64,000 nucleotides of DNA from Haliclystus octoradiatus (Eukaryota > Cnidaria > Staurozoa > Stauromedusae > Haliclystidae), in assembly GCA_916610825.1 (NCBI GenBank), contig OU744448.1, positions 17,793,936 to 17,857,935 on the forward strand, in the 5' to 3' direction. The stretch's first letter is position 1, and each line of letters starts with the position of its first letter. The position numbers were made by a program, and so were the translations under genes. This document shows, piece after piece, positions 10,401 to 21,600 of this stretch. Under the pieces are notes generated by a model, which was not told where the DNA came from, made no database searches, and was given only the letters and a program-made list of their open reading frames with translations.

Positions 10401-13021
10401 GTCAATGACACCAATTGGAACAATTACAAGGCATGAAATTACTGAAGTGCGACAATGCCATGTCTTTCCAGATAAGTCACATGTCTTTGAAATTGTTCAG
10501 AAGTCTGGACACATTTGGCAAGTGCAAGCAGCCAATACTGTAAGTCCAATAAATCAAAAGTTTTCAAATATTACATATTGCACTTGCTACAAAACGCCTT
10601 TACAATATGAACAAGGTTGCACTGCCTAATAACCACCCGCGCAAACATGAAACATGTCATTAATTCAATATCATCAAACATATAATGCAATGTTCCGAAT
10701 TTGTTATCAAGGCTGAAATGTTGGAATGGATGAAATCGTTATCACCTGTGCCATTGGTTCTTGATACTGATCAGGTGAGTTACATTAAATTACTAAATTA
10801 GTGTGAAATCAGTCATGGAAACGATTATCAGATACAGTGAAACCTGTATATAACGGCCAGCTAAAAGAGGTAAATGAATTGACCGTTATAGACAGGTGGC
10901 CTTTATATGCAGGTTTGATTCAATAGAAAATACTATTTTAGGCATTGCAAGAGTGACCACTATAGACAGGTGGCCGCTGTATAGAGGTGACCGTTATAAC
11001 ATGTTTGACTGTATAACTAAATTAATGTGAAATCAGTCATGGAAACGATTATCAGATATAACTAATTGCTAATGGGCATGTGACTTGTTTGTAGGAATTG
11101 GATTAAATAGAAGATAACAAATATAATTCCGGTATAGACATTGCTAGCATGACAATTACCACAGAATGTTAATATTACTATAATCACAAGACTGTAGACG
11201 TGTCTGCTCTACAACGTGATGGCCATAATAATGTAAAATTAATGCAATGCTTGTTCATTACTTGTACAACTTGAGAAGCCTCCAAATAGTCTAGGAATTC
11301 AAAGAGTTTGTTTATCCTTCAAGGAGGCCATCATCAAACTTATGTTAGTAAACTTAATAAATTTATCGTCATTCAGAGCATCTCAGATCAATAGAAAACG
11401 GCTAGAATACGACAGGCAAGATACTGAAAATCCAGGATTTGCCGACAGATTTTTGCTCAGGGGTGTTTCCATCCCACACCCTTTGCTGGTGTCGGCCCTG
11501 TAGACTATATTATTATCAAAATCAGCAAAAATAATGATATAAAGATCAATCTCTGCTTCCATCATTAGGTAAACCAACAGTCAAATACAACCTCGCTCTT
11601 GATATTTAGGGATTGTATGGAGTTTGATAAAATTTTTCAAGTATCTGTACTGCTGATATGAGCATCTGTTTTATATAGGTCAGTTGCTTGCCAAATAAAC
11701 TGAATCAAATCTAATTTCTTTCGCAGTACAATATTTCTTCGTCCGGTGGGGCTACCAGTAGTATATTGGAAACAGATATATCATGGCCAAAGGAAAAACC
11801 TGGGATAGATGAAGAACAAGACGAACAACCTCGATTTAGTGTTCCTTATCCTGAACTACCTCGCATGACTGAGAATGGTGATCCTACGTTTGCGTCATCT
11901 GAAATGTACCCTCAACTACCACTGCATCAGCATGGTAATGCCAAATGTCCCTTTGATTAATGTATTACCTTGAAAGTTTCACATGTTCACATCTCAATTA
12001 TGACCCATCAACTTTGTCAGTTGCGAAAGAAAGCTTAAGCGTATTATTTATGCTTAGCATATAATAACCATGATATGTGTTCCACTTTTATGTACCATAT
12101 ATGCGAAACATATTGTGTATAAGACAGTAACCCATGAGATCCTTGCATGTTACTTATATGGATGGATTTAACATATCTGTACTGTAGTCAATAGATTATA
12201 ATCATTTAAACATGCCTGACGGAACAAGGAACATCCCCTACCCCTGCAAAAAACAGTTCAGGAATTCAGGAGTTCAGGAAAAGTTTATGAACAGTACATG
12301 AGACAGAATCTGGCTGTTTATAGACGTGAATGTTTGAACAGTGACTGTATTTGCCAAGTCATGTCTGATTTCAGATAGGCATTCTATCTATAAGGAATTG
12401 TGTTTATTGATTTTGAGATTCTCAGAATCACGGGTATAAGGTTATAACTACATGCTACTGACTTGGAGGTGTTAGTAATTTTTCCCAGAAAATAGGTGTG
12501 GCATATGTGCAACTGGAAGCTTCAGTACTGAAATACTTTCAGAATTTCAAGATCTTGCAATTTTCTCGACCATGCAAAAATAGGGTGGTGTTGCACCCCC
12601 ATCCCACCCAAGGATTTACGGTACTCAGTTAAGATGGTCTGGTTCAGTTACGTGAAGGCTACGATATTACTCAAAGTATAATATCTCTATTTGGGAATAA
12701 AAAGTACTTTGATTCATCACATTCTCAATACCCATGGTCACTATTGACAAATTTCTCGTACATCACAGCATCTAAAATGGTTTCTTTGTGTGGCTTTGTA
12801 TGACCAGTATGTTTCGCTGTCGACTATATGGCATAACACATGCCTGCACCCACACATGACCATTGGTATAGGCTGCTGCTAATTACTTCACTGTCTGATG
12901 TTTTAATGCAAATTATATATTTTCAGATGATAACCATCCCCATGCCTCAGCGCCTTTCTTCTGCTCGCCACCTCCACCGTATTCTGAGACAGACGGAGGA
13001 AACCAAGCGTCAGGCAGCTGA
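1485..13021 (+). CDS. PH-domain protein with C-terminal PPxY motif, six exons, 207 aa
   Basis: Six coding exons join in phase: 1485-1502, 8160-8261, 10402-10539, 10712-10774, 11727-11934 and 12927-13021 (stop TGA), each bounded by AG and GT. The sum is 624 nt, 207 residues plus stop. Residues about 7-103 form a pleckstrin-homology domain: the beta1-beta2 segment contains KYRNFWHGWKTRYF, fitting the K-x(n)-[KR]-x-R pattern of phosphoinositide-binding PH domains; the domain closes with the expected Trp helix (AEMLEWMKSL). The tail is acidic and Pro-rich, and residues 191-195 (PPPPY) form a PPxY motif that could bind WW domains, for example of NEDD4-type ligases. A membrane-recruited adaptor is the likely role (inference). 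The very short first exon (MSGPPK) is the least certain part, though it has a perfect donor (AAG|GTGAGT). I cannot assign an ortholog. Introns 1, 2, 4 and 5 contain transposon sequences. Confidence 0.8.
3590..6180 (-). mobile_element. Ty3/gypsy LTR retrotransposon remnant A
   Basis: Read on the minus strand from 6173 the order is gag-like frame with Cys/His residues (about 6173-5385), a retropepsin-like DPGST motif near 5290, reverse transcriptase with YIDD near 4485, and an integrase HHCC-type zinc region near 4010-3890 with the start of the catalytic core. Frameshifts and stops break the frames, so it is not functional. The RNase H and linker seen in the related copy at 23214-24520 are missing here; the break lies near 4085. 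It lies in intron 1 of the PH-domain gene, opposite to that gene. I could not find its LTRs. Confidence 0.75.
6812..7184 (-). mobile_element. tRNA-derived SINE with 14-bp target-site duplication
   Basis: The minus strand begins near 7180 with GGAGGATTAGCTCAGATGG, a tRNA-like head containing an RNA polymerase III A box (TAGCTCAGATGG) and, near 7114, a perfect B box (GGTTCAAATCC). A non-tRNA body of about 280 bp follows and ends near 6812. Both ends are flanked by the same 14 bp, TAAAAATAGTTATA, at 6798-6811 and 7185-7198. This is the footprint of LINE-mediated retroposition. The anticodon arm is disrupted, so it is not a working tRNA gene. It lies in intron 1 of the PH-domain gene. The same head recurs at 63983-64000. 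Confidence 0.85.
8563..9663 (+). repeat. Diverged direct repeat pair of about 120 bp
   Basis: The segments 8563-8690 and about 9535-9660 share a long alignable run (both contain AATTTAAC, TCTTTCTTG, GATATAATGATTT, TTAATCAGAT and end AAAATG), in the same orientation. They lie in intron 2 of the PH-domain gene, about 970 bp apart. This may be an old segmental duplication or two copies of one repeat family. Confidence 0.5.
8690..8855. mobile_element. Short inverted-repeat element
   Basis: TTGCTTGATTGGTGGGGAG at 8691-8709 is repeated in tandem near 8726-8743 and inverted as CCCCACCAATCCAAGCA near 8835-8852. The arms are about 17-20 bp and the element is about 165 bp. It looks like a small MITE in intron 2 of the PH-domain gene. 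No target duplication was found. Confidence 0.4.
9934..10172. mobile_element. MITE of the GTTCATGAAC family, diverged copy
   Basis: The segment contains many GTTCATGAAC-like units in both orientations and the family's internal block with ATTTAACGTT. It ends TTTTTCAGGGG, matching the right terminus of the fuller copy at 29535-29733. The left terminus is diverged. It lies in intron 2 of the PH-domain gene. Confidence 0.6.
10835..11011. mobile_element. Pogo-like MITE with TA target duplication
   Basis: The ends are inverted repeats (CAGTGAAACCTGTATATAAC and, at the right, CCGTTATAACATGTTTGACTG inverted to match), flanked on both sides by TA (10833-10834 and 11012-11013). The interior repeats the motif of a tetramer-rich 'gacaggtggcc' unit twice. 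Termini of the CAGT...ATAACGG type are known from non-autonomous Tc1/mariner-pogo elements. It lies in intron 4 of the PH-domain gene. The flanks outside the TA carry a longer direct repeat of about 40 bp. Confidence 0.65.
12239..12312. mobile_element. MITE of the GTTCATGAAC family, truncated left end
   Basis: Starts with TACCCCTGCAAAAAACAG and runs into TTCAGGAGTTCAGG, matching the left terminus of the family; the rest is lost after about 12312. It lies in intron 5 of the PH-domain gene. Confidence 0.6.
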
Positions 13022-14749
13022 AAAGCTATTTTCTGTAGAATATGGATTGCAGTACTGACTCACTTTTATAGGTAGAATTGTTTCTTGATTTTGATTCTTG
13101 ATATTGCAACTCCAACACTCTTACCATAATTAAATTAAAATAATGTAAATTGAATAATTTCAGTTATTAATTATGTTGTGTGATGTGCGTATAAGATTCT
13201 GTTTGGTCATGTCATGTGACTCATCAATAAGCGTTACAACAAGATTGATTGATTATATTTACATTGAGTTATTTTATTTAGAACTAATTATTTGTAAAAA
13301 CCAAGATAAATTATCTCCTTTAATATCGACAACTAAAACAAATGTTCTAGTGTTTTCTTCTTCTTATGGTCTTGGTTGTTCCACTATCTGTATGGCATAT
13401 ATCATCTATATCTCTTTTACACGCATACTTGAATCAAAGTAATATAATTTTGAATATGCAACTCATATCGGTGAGAATTATCAGGGACATGTGATACAAT
13501 GTAGGGATGAAGCGGCAAGCCATTTTCTCTGGATTAAGTTGTTCTTCTCTTTGTTAACAAAAAACTTTTCCTTGATTCAATATCATATCAATTCTTCTCA
13601 ATGTATCCTTTGAGCAGGGATGGAACTAGGGTCAGGAGGCTACAACCCTTCTGTTGGGATACTCAGGCCTTATGTAGGGGAAATCAATTTTACTGTAGGG
13701 GAAATGTTTGGCATTTTTTAACCAGACATTCAAATATTTTCTATAATTAGCCCCCCTTGTCAGGAAAATCCTGTCCACCCCTCTCCACCTAAAAGCTCTA
13801 AAACGCAGAACTAGAATACATTCTGTTCAACCAATCCGATCTTTGATCTTGATCTCTGAATTCGAGGATCCGATTATTTTTGACGAAACCAAAACGAGTC
13901 TTCAGCCTCGTGCCCCCAACTTCAAAATATGAATTTGAGGTTTCTTGACTTTGATCTTGAATTTTGATTGATATTTTGTTATCTATACAATATGCATATA
14001 ATTTTGGTACTATATATGGACTATGGATATATCTGCAGCTATATTTATGTTATCTATTTATTTTTCGACCTCTCTACTTTGGTAAGTATTGCTATTGAGA
14101 GTTTGAATGAAACACCGGATCCTCAGTGACCTTTTAGGTCGGTGTCCTGGTACTCCTGGATGTGTCTGTGACTTGGTCCAGTCCGTCCAGAGCCTGAACT
14201 TGTCTATGCTTATAAAGATCAGGCTCCGACACTTACTATAAACTACAGCGATTAAAATTTGGCATACTCAACCATATAGTCCTCTAGTCTATGAGTTCTC
14301 AAAAATAAGATATTTACAAAACAGATTCATCATTCAGTGGTGGGTCGCGAGATTGTGAATTCGGGGGGGGGGGCAGAAAGTATAAATAACAAGTGGATGA
14401 TGTTCCGGCTGCCGAAATAATGATTAAACTAGCGATAATGTTCCGTGCGTCTTTTGCACATGTGTTATCTGTTGTTTGCTTTTCTCTCACATTCGTGCAA
14501 CATGCAATGGCGACGGACGGTCCTGTTCCTCGACCATGTTAATAACAATTCTGTTCATCAATTTTACATCAACCTTCTAAACGCCAAATATATGTCACAA
14601 CACTCAAAAATTATGAATGCACAGATATGCTGAATATCGTTTCTGTCATTATATTTATTCCGAACCTGTTCGATCCAATCTACTGTGCTCAGGGTCAGAC
14701 AAAGTTCGGAAACTTGGAAACCTAGTTTGCGGAAGGCTAGCAAAATCAG
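13022..14749. other. 3' flank of the PH-domain gene, no gene seen
   Basis: The first part should be the 3' UTR; the nearest polyadenylation-like signal is the variant ATTAAA at 13129-13134. Beyond that I see no supported coding sequence. A G-run lies near 14364-14373. From about 14690 the sequence belongs to the dispersed repeat into which the foldback element at 14759 inserted. Confidence 0.4.
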
Positions 14750-14758
14750 AAGAAATAG

Positions 14759-16218
14759 CGGTGTCATCAACATGCGTGCCTGCGTGCTTGCGTGCCTCAT
14801 TGTTTTTTTTTAGAAATTTTACGTAATTCAGCCTCCTTTGAAATCTGTTTCTCGCGACCGTTATCACGTCGCTCGGTCGTGAATTCTGTTGTCTTCTCTG
14901 AGTTTCTCTTTGTATTATTGTCTCGCACGTGTAAAATCAATGTAATCTGTAATATCGAATATTAACATATCTAATGAACTTAGGTTCATCTTGTTGTACG
15001 TAAATAGTTAGGAAATAATTTGAGGAAACAATCGAAATAAGGGATTTGTAATGCATACCTTATATTGATTAAATAAGCTGTCTGAGCGATGCTCATGATA
15101 CGCGTGAGTCTACGTTAGTCAACTGAGAAATATTTACTCTTTGAGCTGAGTCAATCGCCATTATAATATTATTTATATTAATAATATAGGGCGAAAGAGT
15201 CAAAGAATACACATTCTGTACTGTTATTTTTTACTTTAATATTATTTATATTTATATATTACAAATATAATTTAATATCAACAATAAACAGCTAAACATT
15301 GCCCATGGGTATCAGTATTAAGCATACTAAGACTCAACAATTATAACTAAGCAATTTATATTGTAAGTTAAATTACAGTACTTCACAATTCGAATTGTTG
15401 TGATTGGATTGGAAGTATATTTATCAGTCATCATGAAACCCTGGGGGGGACTTCCATTGCGCTTTGATGGGGTCGTTCAAATGAGCTTTGGCAGAATGAC
15501 CATAAAAATTTTCCACATGATGAAAAGATACCCCAAATATATATTTTTGAATGAAAGATTCAACCAAAACAAATGAAAAAAACAAATTCATAGGCAAAAT
15601 TTGTTTTGCAAAATGAAAAAATTGCAAAAAGCTTCAAAGATACCTCAAAAAATTTCATGACTAAACATACCCTAAAAAAGTTTTCTGGATTTTGAAAAAG
15701 GTACCCTTTAATATTTGAACGTCCCCGTATACTAAAAGTATGGAAGTTACCCCCCGAGCATAAAACTACAATGGTATCAGAAGAGGGTGTGACTAGCGAC
15801 ATGTAAAGTCTTCATGATAGACAAGAAGCACGCTGTGAGACACAAATAATTAATGTATTGCATTTACACATATTTTCCTGTTACTAATGTAGTTTCAGAC
15901 GTATATCGATCCTCAGACAGTTTATTTCATTAATGAAATATATACATTATAAATCCCTATTTCAATTTTCACTTAATTATTTTATGTACTTATGTACAAG
16001 ATGAACCTAATTTCATTAGATTGTTATTTGATATTACAGATTACATTGATTTTACACGTGCGAGACAATAATGCAACGAGAAACTTTGAGAAGACAACAG
16101 AATTCACGACCAAGTGGCGTGATAACGGCCGCGAGAAATAGATTTCAAAGGAGGCTGATTTACGTAAATTTTGAAAAATAAATAATGGGGCACGCAGGCA
16201 CGCATGTTGACGACACCG
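14759..16218. mobile_element. Foldback element 1 with 9-bp target-site duplication
   Basis: The first about 245 bp (14759-15005) reappear inverted at about 15990-16218; ends are CGGTGTCATCAACATGCG and its near-perfect complement. The insertion is flanked by an identical 9 bp, AAGAAATAG, at 14750-14758 and 16219-16227. Long terminal inverted repeats plus a 9-bp duplication fit foldback or Mutator-like non-autonomous elements. The loop carries no transposase gene and is itself interrupted by a MITE at 15442-15757. Short open frames on the arms are by-products of the repeat. Confidence 0.85.
15442..15757. mobile_element. MITE nested in foldback element 1
   Basis: Termini TGGGGGGGACTTCCAT and ATGGAAGTTACCCCCCG are inverted repeats of about 16 bp with one or two differences. 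The interior is A-rich with repeated GATACC(C)-AAAAA phrases. The segment CGTCCCCGTATACT near its right end recurs inverted at 41276-41295, so this is a dispersed family. No target duplication is obvious. Confidence 0.6.
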
Positions 16219-16227
16219 AAGAAATAG

Positions 16228-16352
16228 TCAAAATGCTGGATATAAAGCTAAAATAAAGTTTCGATTTTACGTTTTCATGTCAGTAAAATTACTCAAACAT
16301 TTATCTAAAAATTTAGGTTTGCGGAAGGTAAAACATTTTGTCGGACCCTGAC
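16228..16352 (+). repeat. Copy of a dispersed repeat ending in a GGACCCTG motif
   Basis: The right part contains GCGGAAGGTAAAAC followed by TTTTGTCGGACCCTG. Closely similar ends occur at 49246-49282 and 53278-53308 (both in TOGARAM1 introns). A related TTTGCGGAAGG lies at 14725-14736 left of foldback element 1, so that element seems to have landed inside this repeat. Confidence 0.5.
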
Positions 16353-16719
16353 TGTGCAATGAATTCTATTACAAACTATTTAAGATTTAATTTGGATTGA
16401 TCGACACGTCCATGCTTACTATCTATCTACGCATGCGCAAAGGATGCACGGAATATCTTCTGAGAACAACTTTCTGGCAACCGGAACAATATCCACCGCG
16501 TATAAATAAATCAATGAAATGGACACTATGATGGGCCTCTCAACTTGAGAAAGAAAGCTATAGTGAGAAATCAGTATTCTCATAAATACCCCCATCAGAC
16601 TACTGTCGCTAATCCCAATTTCTTCTCCTGCAATTGCTTTGCCTATAAAATTTGAACGACAGAGCGACAAAGAAACTTAGATTTGACTAACTTATATCAT
16701 TTGTCTAGGCTATTGTGGG

Positions 16720-17433
16720 TGGTGTCTGTAACTTGCGTGCGTGTGTGTATGCTGCATGCGTTTACAGGAAATAGGTCATAATTTATCATCTTTTTGTACT
16801 GCAATGTTTAGCGTCTCGATGTTATGAAAACAGATCTGGCTTGGCTAAATTTTGCAGTTGATACCAATCATGCCATGTCGCAATTGTCGGGAACTTTACT
16901 CCAGACTTGATTAATTTAACCGCTAAATAATGATATTAATGACAGCTATAGGCTAAGGTTTTATGATACTGTATATATTACCGTTATATATACAGTATTA
17001 AACATATGCCAATTTCAAATTAAAAATTGAAAACTTATTTTCAGTAATTTCAAGACAATGCATGTATCACATTGATGATATTGATACAGACTTCAATAAA
17101 CATTTCAGAAGTTTCTGACCCCTACAAAAAATTGCATCTTCGCGTGATGGATTTCCTGCCAAATCAAGTTCAACAATTCATGGAAAATTCTTAACTATAC
17201 GGCTTTACTTTTTAATCTCTTAATAAATTAATTAAGTCTGGAACTCGGTCTGGAATAAAATTCCCGACAATTACGACATGACAGCAACTGCCAAATTTAG
17301 CCAGGCCAGAACTTTTTTCATAACATCGAGACGCTAAAATTCGTAAGCAAAGGTCGTAGTCAGAAAGGTGATAAATTATGGCGTATTTCCTGTAAACGCA
17401 TGCAGAACACACGCACACAAGTTACAGACACCA
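16720..17433. mobile_element. Foldback element 2
   Basis: Arms of about 200-215 bp (16720-16925 and about 17221-17433) are inverted copies; the outer ends read TGGTGTCTGTAACTTG and its complement. The flanks TATTGTGGG (16711-16719) and TATTTTGGA (17434-17442) agree at seven of nine positions and could be a decayed 9-bp target duplication. The GGTGTC end followed by a GCGTGC-rich stretch resembles foldback element 1, suggesting one family. There is no coding capacity. Confidence 0.75.
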
Positions 17434-17813
17434 TATTTTGGATGTCTATTTATTAGGAAATCCACAAAATAAATAAATGTGTTGATTGATTAATTGAGAT
17501 CTATCTAAACTAAAGGTGTGCGTCGGATCGGATTTACAGAAAATTAATTACGGATACGAAAACGATGGTGATCAAAATCCAAACCGATCGACAGAGACGC
17601 AAGAGACGCATAGTTGGGTAATGTCTTAATAACTCAGATAACAAACATGTGTCAAATTGGTAGCCATGTTGAATGTAATGCCATGAGGCTTATAATTAGA
17701 AAGAGGTTCTCTAATAATGTTCATACTGTGACATCCCTTCTTCTTTATGATTGATACATAGACTTAATAACAAAACAATGATTAATAATGTAGTGTAATA
17801 GTAATAATAATAA
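17434..17813. other. Non-coding spacer
   Basis: Nothing recognisable; AT-rich DNA between foldback element 2 and the gypsy remnant B. Confidence 0.3.
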
Positions 17814-20800
17814 TTAGTTAAACTTTGATGGAACTTTAGCGCTTCGTCCTGATTTTGTAATTTGATTTCTTGGTTGAAATGAGATCTTTCCTTTCTTCAC
17901 TGAAACAATTTCAGTAGGATCGAGTAGCGTTGACAGCATTTGCAATTGGATCAGTTGGTGACATGGATGGAACTTGCTAAAGTACTGTAGCAGAGTAACC
18001 GGTGACGTTTGTGGCTGAGAATGGTTTGCAGGGGGAGCACAATAGTCTGACAGAGGTGGTGTTGACTTGCGGGATGGCTGCAGAGGTGAGTTATATAGTT
18101 CTCTATCAGAAGTTGTCATTTGGTCATAGTGTGGAATTTGTAATTACAGGAGTAGGGTTACATCTAGGGCGAATCTACTCTCTGGTTCTTCTGTTAATAG
18201 TCCCTTTGATATCAACCAGGTATGTTCGAGGCATCTCTTGTGGTATTGGTCAAGCCATGGTTGATCCAGGTTGCCTGATGTTGAGGAGGGTGTTGCAAGC
18301 GTACACGTCTCGTTGGTCATGTAAAACTGGAAGATTGACTTTCCCAGCACGTTTGTTGTCGTTCTGCATTTGTACTGATGTGTTCTTTATTGTCCGGATG
18401 ATGCGAGAGAAGGGTACTTCTACAGCTTGGAAGCAGTGTTCGTGGCTTGCAACCAAATAAAAGTTCAAATGGTGAAGGTGTGTAACTGTATACATAAATA
18501 ATTCAGTGGTTAAATTATCTTTACCTTCTGGTGCTTTTTCCCATAGTTGTTTGCAGAGCCCAACAGATCTTTCATCTTTCAGTGAGGCTGTTAGCTTGAT
18601 GATGGTAAAGTGAACTTGGAGCTAAGGTAATCCCACTTCGTTGACATTTGTTGGTAAACTCTTGGCTAACATACTGTGATCCAAAATCTGCAACAATTGA
18701 GCAGGGTAGTCCCTATTCTGAAAAGATATTGGTTAAGTGACTGCATTTCACAGTTGCTTTTGTGTCGGCCAATTTTCTTATGAGAAGGTATCTAGAGAAA
18801 TAATCTGCAAGCATGAGATACTTCACACCTTTAAATTCGAAAATGTCTGAGCCTAGCTTTTCCCAAGGGCGTGTAGGTAGATCTGGTTGGAAAATTGGCA
18901 GCCTTGCATGAGCTGCTTGATGCTTGTTGCAAATAGGACAGGTTTTAACCATTATTCTAATATCTTTTGATATACCAGACCAAAAGACAGACGATCTTGC
19001 TAGCAAAATTGCATTTAGTTTCTCCTTGATGGCCAACGTGAATTGCTTCTAGAGTTTGTCTTTTCAGCTGTTGAGGTATAATGATACGATCTCCTTTCAG
19101 GATGAGACCATCTTCAACAACTAAATCACAGCGGAAATTCCAGAAGTCCTTTAATAGTGGCGAGCATTGATTTTGTGTTGCTGGCCAGCCTTTGAAAATA
19201 ACATCTTTTAATGCCTGCATTGTTGGGCATGAATCTATACTGGTTTTAATTTTGAAGTGATCAACGAGACTAGATAGAATGGTGATGAAATGGACGTCAT
19301 TGGCTTGTGGTGCAGGGTCTTCAACACTCGAGATAATGCATCAGCAACTGGTATAGCTTTTCCAGATTTGTATTTGACTGTGACATTGAATTTAAGACAA
19401 GGGAGCAGGAGTCGCTGAAGGCGTGAAGGTGCATCAGCGATGTTCTTTTTGAATATCTGTTGTAGAGGAGAATGGTCTGTCTCCACTAGAGTATGCCGTC
19501 CAAGCAAGTAATACTCAAACTTTTGTAACCCATACATAACTCCAAGGCATCCTGGCTCGATATTTGAATAGCGCTTTTCTGTTGCATATAAAGACTGTGA
19601 GCTCATAGCTACTATTTTCTCATCTCCATATTGATCAATTTGGCGCAGCCAAGCACCCAGTCCTTGTTCACTAGCATCACATTGAAGTATTGTTGTAATT
19701 GTAGGGTCTGGATTGTATTATGAGATGATATGTGTGTTAGCTATTTCTTGCTTAATGTGGTTGAATGTCACTTTATGGTGTTCTTCCCATTTGAATTGAG
19801 TTCCAGCCTTGGTTAGTTGTCTCAGCGGTTCGGCGAGGGTTGCCAACTTTGCAGAATAGCGATTAAGATACATAATCATTCCAAGGCAGCTTTGTAGTTC
19901 TCTTGCTTTGGTTGGAGTTTTCATGTTTGTGATTGCCTTAACTTTGGTGGTTTGTGGCAGAATTCCTTTGTTGGTTATAGTATGACTGTAAAAAGTGACT
20001 TCTATCTTTTTAAATTATAGTTTCTCTGAATTTAAGCTGGCGCTATTGGCATGGCTTGCAGAGAGCATGCTTGCAAAGGCTTTGTCATGCTCTTCCTGTG
20101 TGGCGCCCATGATTAGGAGGTCATCAGCTATCCCAGTGACATTTGGGATTCCTTTTGAAAATATTGTCAAGTTTTCTTTGGAATATGTCTTATGAAACTA
20201 TAACACCAAATGGAAGTCTCTTGAACCGATATCTTCCAAATGGAGTATTGAAAGTGCATAATAGACAAGATGCATGATCAAGTTCAACATGCCAGTAGCC
20301 TTTCTTCATATCTACAACTGAGAAATATTTTTTGTTGTGTAGCATAGGTATATTTCATCTATAGTACTGCTGTAGTAGTGTTCTCGTTTGATGTTCTTTT
20401 GGGTCACATAATCGCACTTTCTTTTGGCATCTATTATCTTGCAGGCAATGGAATTGACCCACTCAGTTGGTTCTGTCACTGGTGTAATGGTAGGCTATTG
20501 TCTTTGATCATTTTTGTAAGCTCTTCTTTATATAGCGGTAAAATATGTATTGGAACCTTCACAGGAGGATGAATTAAGGTAGTGGGATTCTCAATAAGCT
20601 GGATGCGGTATGGTTCACCAGGAAAGCGTTCAACTTTGTCGAAGCAATCATGGAATTAGGACAAAACATCATCTTTGGTAAGGGAGAGTGAGATATGTGT
20701 GTAAATCTTGCTGTTGGATTTGACTTCGTTAATGTTGACAGTTATGATTCCTTTATGATTCATGATCCGTTATGGTTCCGTTCCCAGTTATGATTATGAT

Positions 20801-21600
20801 AGGACTTCCAGGAGCTTTGACAATTGTGAAAGTAGCAAGTGTTGTTTTGCCTCCAAATGCAAATTTCAATTTAGTTGTAGGACCTACCAAGATTCGTGAT
20901 TTTACCACTGCCATATCCTTGTAGAGTCAATGTAGTCCTACTGTGTGTTACACAAGTAGTGAATGGTAAGGATTGTAAATCTTCCGTCTTCAGAATACAT
21001 GTATCAGCTCTAGTGTCAACTTTAAGGAGAAGTTTGTGTTTGTCATTTACTGTAACTGCAGCGAATATGCGATCGCTGTTTGGTTGTGAAGACTGGCACA
21101 GCTGAAATTGTAGTTACTGTGTGGATGGTGACCATAATTGAATGATGCTTTCACTTCAGAGTTATCTAAATAAAAGCAATCTTCTGCTTCTGATTCACTG
21201 CTGGCATCAATGTCAATATTTTGACCAGTGTAGTTTGGATGCTGCACAACTTCATTTACAGTTTGCATAGATCTGCTTTTTCATACATACTTTAATGAAG
21301 TGGCCGGTTTTGTCACAAGATTTGCATTTAGCATTCTTAGCTGGGCAGTTATCAGATTTGCTGTGTTGCTTTCCGCACCAATAGCATCCGTTGACTTTGA
21401 ATTTGTAACAACGCTGTTGAGGATCTTGCACGGATTTGAATGTGGGTGTGTTACTGCTTGAATATTGGGAAAACCGAGCTTTATTACATGATTGAACCAC
21501 ATGGATGATTTTGGTTTTGTCATTGAATTTTTCAGATTTATAACATATAGCTTTCATTTTTGCTGGGACGTACTTTCTTCAACTTTTGCTAAATCATATA
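17814..21600 (-). mobile_element. Ty3/gypsy LTR retrotransposon remnant B
   Basis: This is the longest retroelement here. On the minus strand, from about 21557: two Cys-His knuckles (CYWCGKQHSKSDNC and CKSCDKTGHFIKVC), a protease-like stretch near 21020 in which the usual DTGA reads DTRA, reverse transcriptase about 20650-19990 with IADD near 20120, RNase H with TDHSPLQQIF and ADALSRV (19606-19320), integrase with a GHQG...CPICNKHQA zinc region (about 19070-18915) and DYFSRY core motif near 18800, and a C-terminal tail to 17814. Several frameshifts and stops show it is inactive. The order protease-RT-RNase H-integrase is that of Ty3/gypsy. No LTR pair was identified. Confidence 0.85.
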
